The translations under genes and the position numbers were made by a program. The notes beneath the pieces were generated by a model. That model worked only from the letters and a program-made list of their open reading frames with translations, had not been told where the DNA came from and searched no databases. 8,589 nucleotides of DNA. It comes from Candidatus Fermentithermobacillaceae bacterium. GTDB lineage: Bacteria > Bacillota > Sulfobacillia > Fermentithermobacillales > Fermentithermobacillaceae. The first letter of the stretch is position 1. Every line of letters starts with the position of its first letter. The stretch covers positions 1-8,589 of the forward strand of contig DUTL01000124.1 of NCBI GenBank assembly GCA_012842105.1. The letters run 5' to 3'. Positions 5,828 through 8,589 of this stretch are shown in pieces.

Positions 5828-6016
5828 ATGGCTAAAGTTTATGTTGATGAGGATCTTTGCATTGGATGTGGGCTTTGTGTAGATACGTGTCCAGACGTAT
5901 TTGAACTGGGTGACGATGGAAAAGCAAAGGCCAAGGATAACGCAGCGGACAACATTGACTGTGCGAAAGATGCTGCGGATACTTGCCCGACCGAAGCAAT
6001 CATAGTTGAAGAGTAA
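5828..6016 (+). CDS. [4Fe-4S] ferredoxin, single cluster
   Basis: A 62-residue soluble low-potential electron carrier. Seen: Cys11-x2-Cys14-x2-Cys17 with Cys53-Pro as the fourth ligand, the single-cluster pattern of Desulfovibrio gigas / Thermotoga-type ferredoxins. Cys21 and Cys45 remain where the second cluster of two-cluster ferredoxins would sit and may form a disulfide, as known in that family. The protein is strongly acidic (VDEDL, DDG, EAIIVEE), as expected. ATG 5828 is chosen because a G-rich ribosome site (GGGTGGG, 5814-5820) lies 7 bases upstream and homologues start MAKVYVDE; a GTG at 5816 is in frame but overlaps that site. In an anaerobe it could serve oxidoreductases, hydrogenase or Rnf-type complexes; nothing here identifies the partner. 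Confidence 0.95.
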   Translation: MAKVYVDEDLCIGCGLCVDTCPDVFELGDDGKAKAKDNAADNIDCAKDAADTCPTEAIIVEE

Positions 6017-6113
6017 CAATAACCAGAGTAGCCGCCAAGAGAGTGGCTGCAGCTGAAAAGCAGTTGGTGTATACATACTCATGCGGATTTGAGACAACAA
6101 CACCACTATTTTG

Positions 6114-6150
6114 TGCCAGGTTCCAGTGTCAAAAGCGAACCTGGCATTTT
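6114..6150 (+). terminator. Terminator/attenuator hairpin before the dipeptidase gene
   Basis: A perfect 10-bp stem, TGCCAGGTTC (6114-6123) with GAACCTGGCA (6137-6146), has a 13-base loop and is followed by TTTT (6147-6150). It lies 98 bases after the ferredoxin stop and just 5 bases before the ribosome site of the dipeptidase gene. It can end ferredoxin transcription, but any dipeptidase transcript that starts upstream must also pass it. Confidence 0.75.
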
Positions 6151-6169
6151 AGTAAGGGAGGGCATTGTT

Positions 6170-7174
6170 TTGTCAAAGGCTCATGGAATTCATCAAGAAG
6201 CGGTTATTATTGACGGGCACTGCGATACAATGCTATCAATTATGAGCCGTGGGCGTCACCCCAGATCCCCGGCACGTGATTTTTTTGAGAAGAGCGAAGC
6301 CGGCCACATTGATCTTCCCAGGCTCATAGACGGTGGGGTTACGTGCCAGGTCATGGCCTTGTACATTGAACCCCAGTACAAGCCTACCGGCTCAGCAAGA
6401 AGGTGCCTGGAACTCCTGGATGCGTTTTATGGATTACTTGGCCAATCGGAAAACTTCGCCCTGGCGACAAGGTCACAGCACATTGTTGATGCCAAAGGTA
6501 AGGGCCAGGTATGCGGGCTTCTTAGCATTGAGGGCGGTGAAGCTATCGAGGGCAGATTGTCATTATTGAGGAGTTTCTACAGGCTGGGCGTAAGAGCTAT
6601 GGGGCTTACCTGGAATCAGAGAAATGATCTGGCTGATGGCGTTGGAGAGAAATCTGCGAAGTCAGGCCTTACCGATCTGGGCATTTCCGTGGTCAAAGAA
6701 ATGGAACGGTTAGGCATGCTTGTTGACGTATCCCACCTGTCGGAGACGAGTTTCTGGGGAGTTGACCGGGTAGCGGAAAGGCCCTACATTGCATCTCATT
6801 CAAATGCACAGGCTCTTGCCTCGCACCCTCGCAATCTTACAGATAAGCAGATAGAGGCCCTGGCTGCAAAGGGTGGCGTGATTGGCGTAGTATTTTGTCC
6901 GCCGTTTGTTGATGATCAGAAAGCAAATGTTTCTCTCTCCAGGTTGTGTGACCATATTGACCACATCAAGAAAATCGCAGGTATCGATCATGTGGGCCTT
7001 GGTTCTGATTTTGACGGGTTCGGAGTATCCCCCGAAAGCCCGCAGGTAATGAAGGATGTATCTGAGATGCCCAAACTTACAGAAGAACTTTTGGGCCGTG
7101 GATACACGGAAGACGAAGTCAAGAAGGTCCTGGGTGGTAACTGGCTGAGGGTATACAGGGAAGTCTTGGGTTAG
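6170..7174 (+). CDS. Membrane dipeptidase family (peptidase M19)
   Basis: A 334-residue zinc dipeptidase of the renal dipeptidase family, which hydrolyses dipeptides, often including L-D or dehydro dipeptides. Numbered from TTG 6170, the binuclear metal site is complete: HxD (His17, Asp19) in IIDGHCD; bridging Glu121 in SIEGGE; His189 in DVSHLS; His210 in ASHSN; and Asp280 in GSDFDG. Length fits full-size bacterial members (about 310-330). It has no signal peptide and is probably cytoplasmic. TTG 6170 is chosen because AAGGGAGGG (6154-6162) lies 7 bases upstream; an earlier in-frame TTG at 6089 has no ribosome site and would run through the terminator hairpin. Peptide salvage is likely, but the substrate is not visible. 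A terminator follows the gene. Confidence 0.93.
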   Translation: MSKAHGIHQEAVIIDGHCDTMLSIMSRGRHPRSPARDFFEKSEAGHIDLPRLIDGGVTCQVMALYIEPQYKPTGSARRCLELLDAFYGLLGQSENFALATRSQHIVDAKGKGQVCGLLSIEGGEAIEGRLSLLRSFYRLGVRAMGLTWNQRNDLADGVGEKSAKSGLTDLGISVVKEMERLGMLVDVSHLSETSFWGVDRVAERPYIASHSNAQALASHPRNLTDKQIEALAAKGGVIGVVFCPPFVDDQKANVSLSRLCDHIDHIKKIAGIDHVGLGSDFDGFGVSPESPQVMKDVSEMPKLTEELLGRGYTEDEVKKVLGGNWLRVYREVLG

Positions 7175-7201
7175 GAGTCTCCCGTTCAACATCCATGTAG
7201 G

Positions 7202-7241
7202 CATCAAGAGACGTTCAGTGATGAGCGTCTCTTTCTTGATG
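7202..7241 (+). terminator. Terminator after the dipeptidase gene
   Basis: AGAGACG (7207-7213) pairs with CGTCTCT (7226-7232) around a 12-base loop, followed by TTCTT. An outer CATCA (7202-7206) can also pair with TGATG (7237-7241). It lies 27 bases after the dipeptidase stop. Confidence 0.65.
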
Positions 7242-7539
7242 TGGCGGGAATTTCTGAGTTTCTGAACTTGCGTCCCTAGATCTTCTGCTTTGGCCTAACC
7301 TATTCAAATTCCTCCTCTCATACCTTCTTTGACACCTGAATCGTGAGGAACCTGTGGCTGTTCAGTGTCTTCTTGAGAGCCGCCGGTCGCCAACTCCATT
7401 GTTAGCAGGCCCGGCAACTGGAAAGATGGATTTTCAGTCACTAACAGATACGTCATTGCCACCTGTGCAGGTTGAATCAGGTTACAGCGTGGATGCGCAA
7501 ACGTCATGTGATATCCGGGCTAACGGAAACTGATTGCAG
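7242..7539. other. Intergenic region with no convincing gene
   Basis: Together with the dipeptidase terminator this is a 365-base stretch between convergent genes. The only sizeable open frame is 67 codons on the minus strand (7507 to 7304). It has no ribosome site, no recognisable domain and no hydrophobic pattern, and could be a decayed fragment. An AGGAGG on the minus strand (about 7312-7317) is followed by a TTG overlapping that frame's stop, but the next frame is just 30 codons. A short stem AACTG/CAGTT (7528-7541) over the stop of the nuclease gene is too weak to be called a terminator. Confidence 0.5.
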
Positions 7540-8313
7540 TTACTGCTGTGACTGATGAGGACGATTCCGTTGGCCGCGTGTTTCCCTGGCCATTGCTCTT
7601 GTTAGGCCTGCTCTGTATTCCGCTGACAACCGTTCAAGAGCCTTGATGTAAGGGCCATTAAGGTCAACCTGTCTTATCGGAAAGTTGCGGGGAAGTTTGG
7701 CCAGGAGCTTCTCGAGGGTAAGGTCTTCTGCTGTGAAAACTATCAAACTAATGCCGTTTTCCTGGCACAACGACTGTTTCATCAAATCCCGTGCTCTCCT
7801 CTGTTCGAACTGTGCTTTATCTGGAAATGCTCTGGTGGTTGAGAAATGCTGAGGCCCGTGGTATTCAATTCCCGTATTCAAAGACGGGATGAACCTGTCA
7901 AGTTCCATTAGTTCCCCGGTTAGGGGGTTCTGGAGGAATGAAGGCCGTGGGTTATCCACGTAGTCGTCGGTAAGCAACAGGTAGTTCAACCATGCTTTTA
8001 TGAGGTATTCGCCTTTGAGCGAGCTTGCGCTGTAACCAACGTGTAGGTCTTTGGCCATCTGTTCTTGGATAAATGGAGGTATTGCGGGTAAGGGCACGAT
8101 GTTTACGCCTTTCTTTGATTTAACGACCCATCCTTGTTGGACAAGGTAATCGCATAGGCGCGATGCTCTTGCTCTGCTAATTCCGGCAAATTGTGCAAGT
8201 TCCGTAATAGATGTAGGATGGTAAATCTGGGTAATGGCATACATCAGCTTCGCGACCGGTGGGACGAGCCTTTCGTCCAGCAACGTTTTGGGGAGAACTA
8301 TAGAGTTTTTCAT
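7540..8313 (-). CDS. Winged-helix protein fused to an EDxHD/DUF559-like nuclease domain
   Basis: A 257-residue protein. An N-terminal winged helix-turn-helix (about residues 10-72, with SITELAQFAGISRARASRLC then LVQQGWVVKSKKG) is joined to a Vsr/DUF559-like PD-(D/E)XK nuclease fold (about 95-205). Numbered from ATG 8313, visible candidate active-site positions are Glu102 in KGEYLIKAW, Asp139 in MELDRFIP, Glu150 in GIEYHGPQHF with Gln155-His156, and the later RARDLMK (Arg175, Asp176, Lys179), followed by an ISLIVFTAEDL strand. This order (E, D, IE-x-x-G-x-Q-H, then D/K) matches that fold from family knowledge. The C-terminus (about 230-257) is basic and Arg/Gln-rich. ATG 8313 is preceded by AAGGTGGT (plus 8318-8325); an in-frame GTG at 8322 overlaps this site. 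It stands alone with its own promoter. Defence, repair or a selfish role are all possible; alternatively the nuclease fold is purely DNA-binding. Confidence 0.78.
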   Translation of the reverse strand: MKNSIVLPKTLLDERLVPPVAKLMYAITQIYHPTSITELAQFAGISRARASRLCDYLVQQGWVVKSKKGVNIVPLPAIPPFIQEQMAKDLHVGYSASSLKGEYLIKAWLNYLLLTDDYVDNPRPSFLQNPLTGELMELDRFIPSLNTGIEYHGPQHFSTTRAFPDKAQFEQRRARDLMKQSLCQENGISLIVFTAEDLTLEKLLAKLPRNFPIRQVDLNGPYIKALERLSAEYRAGLTRAMARETRGQRNRPHQSQQ

Positions 8314-8345
8314 GCTTACCACCTTCGGTTAATCTAGGCCCGTAT

Positions 8346-8358
8346 GCGTTGAAAACGC
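8346..8358. repeat. Small inverted repeat in the leader of the nuclease gene
   Basis: GCGTT (8346-8350) and AACGC (8354-8358) flank GAA. It lies in the predicted 5' leader of the minus-strand gene, about 33 bases before its start codon. It may form a short RNA hairpin or be a minor protein site. Confidence 0.35.
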
Positions 8359-8422
8359 TGGAATTCTGAGATTTTCAAGCCAAAGAATTTCTTGGTTAAG
8401 ACATTTGGCGTATTGTAGGTTA

Positions 8423-8451
8423 ATTATCTATAAATTGGCAAACTTTGTCAA
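8423..8451 (-). promoter_or_regulatory. Near-consensus promoter of the winged-helix/nuclease gene
   Basis: Read on the minus strand: TTGACA (plus 8446-8451), a 17-base spacer and GATAAT (plus 8423-8428). The -35 is perfect, the -10 has one mismatch and the spacing is optimal. The start would be near 8416, giving a leader of about 100 bases. It is one of the two strongest promoters in the window. Confidence 0.75.
8435..8451. promoter_or_regulatory. Candidate operator over the -35 of the nuclease promoter
   Basis: TTGGCAAA-C-TTTGTCAA is a 17-base palindrome with 7 of 8 pairs matching. It covers the whole -35 box and part of the spacer. A dimer bound here would block RNA polymerase, and the gene's own winged-helix domain is an obvious candidate, though this is inference. 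Confidence 0.45.
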
Positions 8452-8589
8452 CCTATTGGGTTCCACCGCACGTATTTTTGGTTATCCAGCTGATTGGTGT
8501 TTTCTTGGCCATAGGCAGATTTATGTAGGCGCAAATGTTGCGGGGGAAGTGTGTTAGAACATGACATATCCGGGGTGGAAGCGTGCGCG

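Noticed and set aside
6800..7207. Open frame of 135 codons on the minus strand
   Set aside because: It is antisense to the dipeptidase gene, including the metal ligand codons His210 and Asp280, and runs into that gene's terminator; a shadow frame.
7951..7959. DnaA-box-like TTATCCACG
   Set aside because: A single copy within a coding sequence, with no cluster or AT-rich unwinding region; chance match.
8561..8589. Start of a plus-strand gene at the right edge (ATG 8561, open to the end)
   Set aside because: Only nine codons are visible and the G-rich stretch at 8542-8546 lies 14 bases upstream, too far for confidence; it cannot be called without more sequence.

Overview
The window looks like a chromosomal piece of an anaerobic, Gram-positive-type bacterium, most likely a Clostridia/Peptococcaceae-like lineage. 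This is inferred from strong AGGAGG-type ribosome sites, TTG starts with good Shine-Dalgarno sequences, a tRNA with encoded CCA, a small single-cluster bacterial ferredoxin, an FMN-binding lipoprotein and a GTPase related to cyclic 2,3-diphosphoglycerate synthetase. No 16S or other taxonomic marker is present, so the assignment is tentative. No CRISPR array, insertion sequence, integrase or replication origin is visible.

Layout, left to right. Positions 1-94 are a perfect reverse complement of 128-221, a fold-back that cuts off the 5' half of a COG2403-type GTPase gene (genuine from about 94 to 747). A terminator hairpin follows. At 935-2932 lies a membrane-bound family-2 glycosyltransferase with an unusual insert of about 215 residues inside its catalytic domain. 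A spacer with degenerate tandem repeats leads to a half-size TMEM165/GDT1-type transporter (3188-3460), then a promoter and tRNA-Arg(CCG) (3513-3589). A NYN-domain (LabA/DUF88-like) putative RNase (3733-4356) overlaps tail-to-tail with an unknown 112-residue protein on the minus strand (4331-4669). A 367-base divergent intergenic region carries a good promoter for a lipoprotein with two FMN-binding repeats (about 5037-5735). The lipoprotein seems to have no ATG/GTG/TTG start where its signal peptide begins. A 62-residue [4Fe-4S] ferredoxin (5828-6016) follows, then a terminator-like hairpin set directly before an M19 membrane-type dipeptidase with a TTG start (6170-7174). After a terminator and a stretch with no convincing gene, a minus-strand gene (7540-8313) encodes a winged-helix domain fused to an EDxHD/DUF559-like nuclease domain. 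It has a near-consensus promoter overlapped by a palindrome.

How the genes fit together: they are mostly independent single-gene units with their own promoters or terminators, not one operon. The only plausible functional pair is the FMN-binding lipoprotein with the neighbouring ferredoxin, both electron carriers, but the ferredoxin has its own extended -10 promoter. The most promising candidates for something little described are the winged-helix/nuclease protein with its putative operator, the glycosyltransferase insert, the NYN/unknown-protein convergent pair and the possible ACG start of the lipoprotein. The fold-back at the left end is more likely an amplification or assembly artefact than biology.
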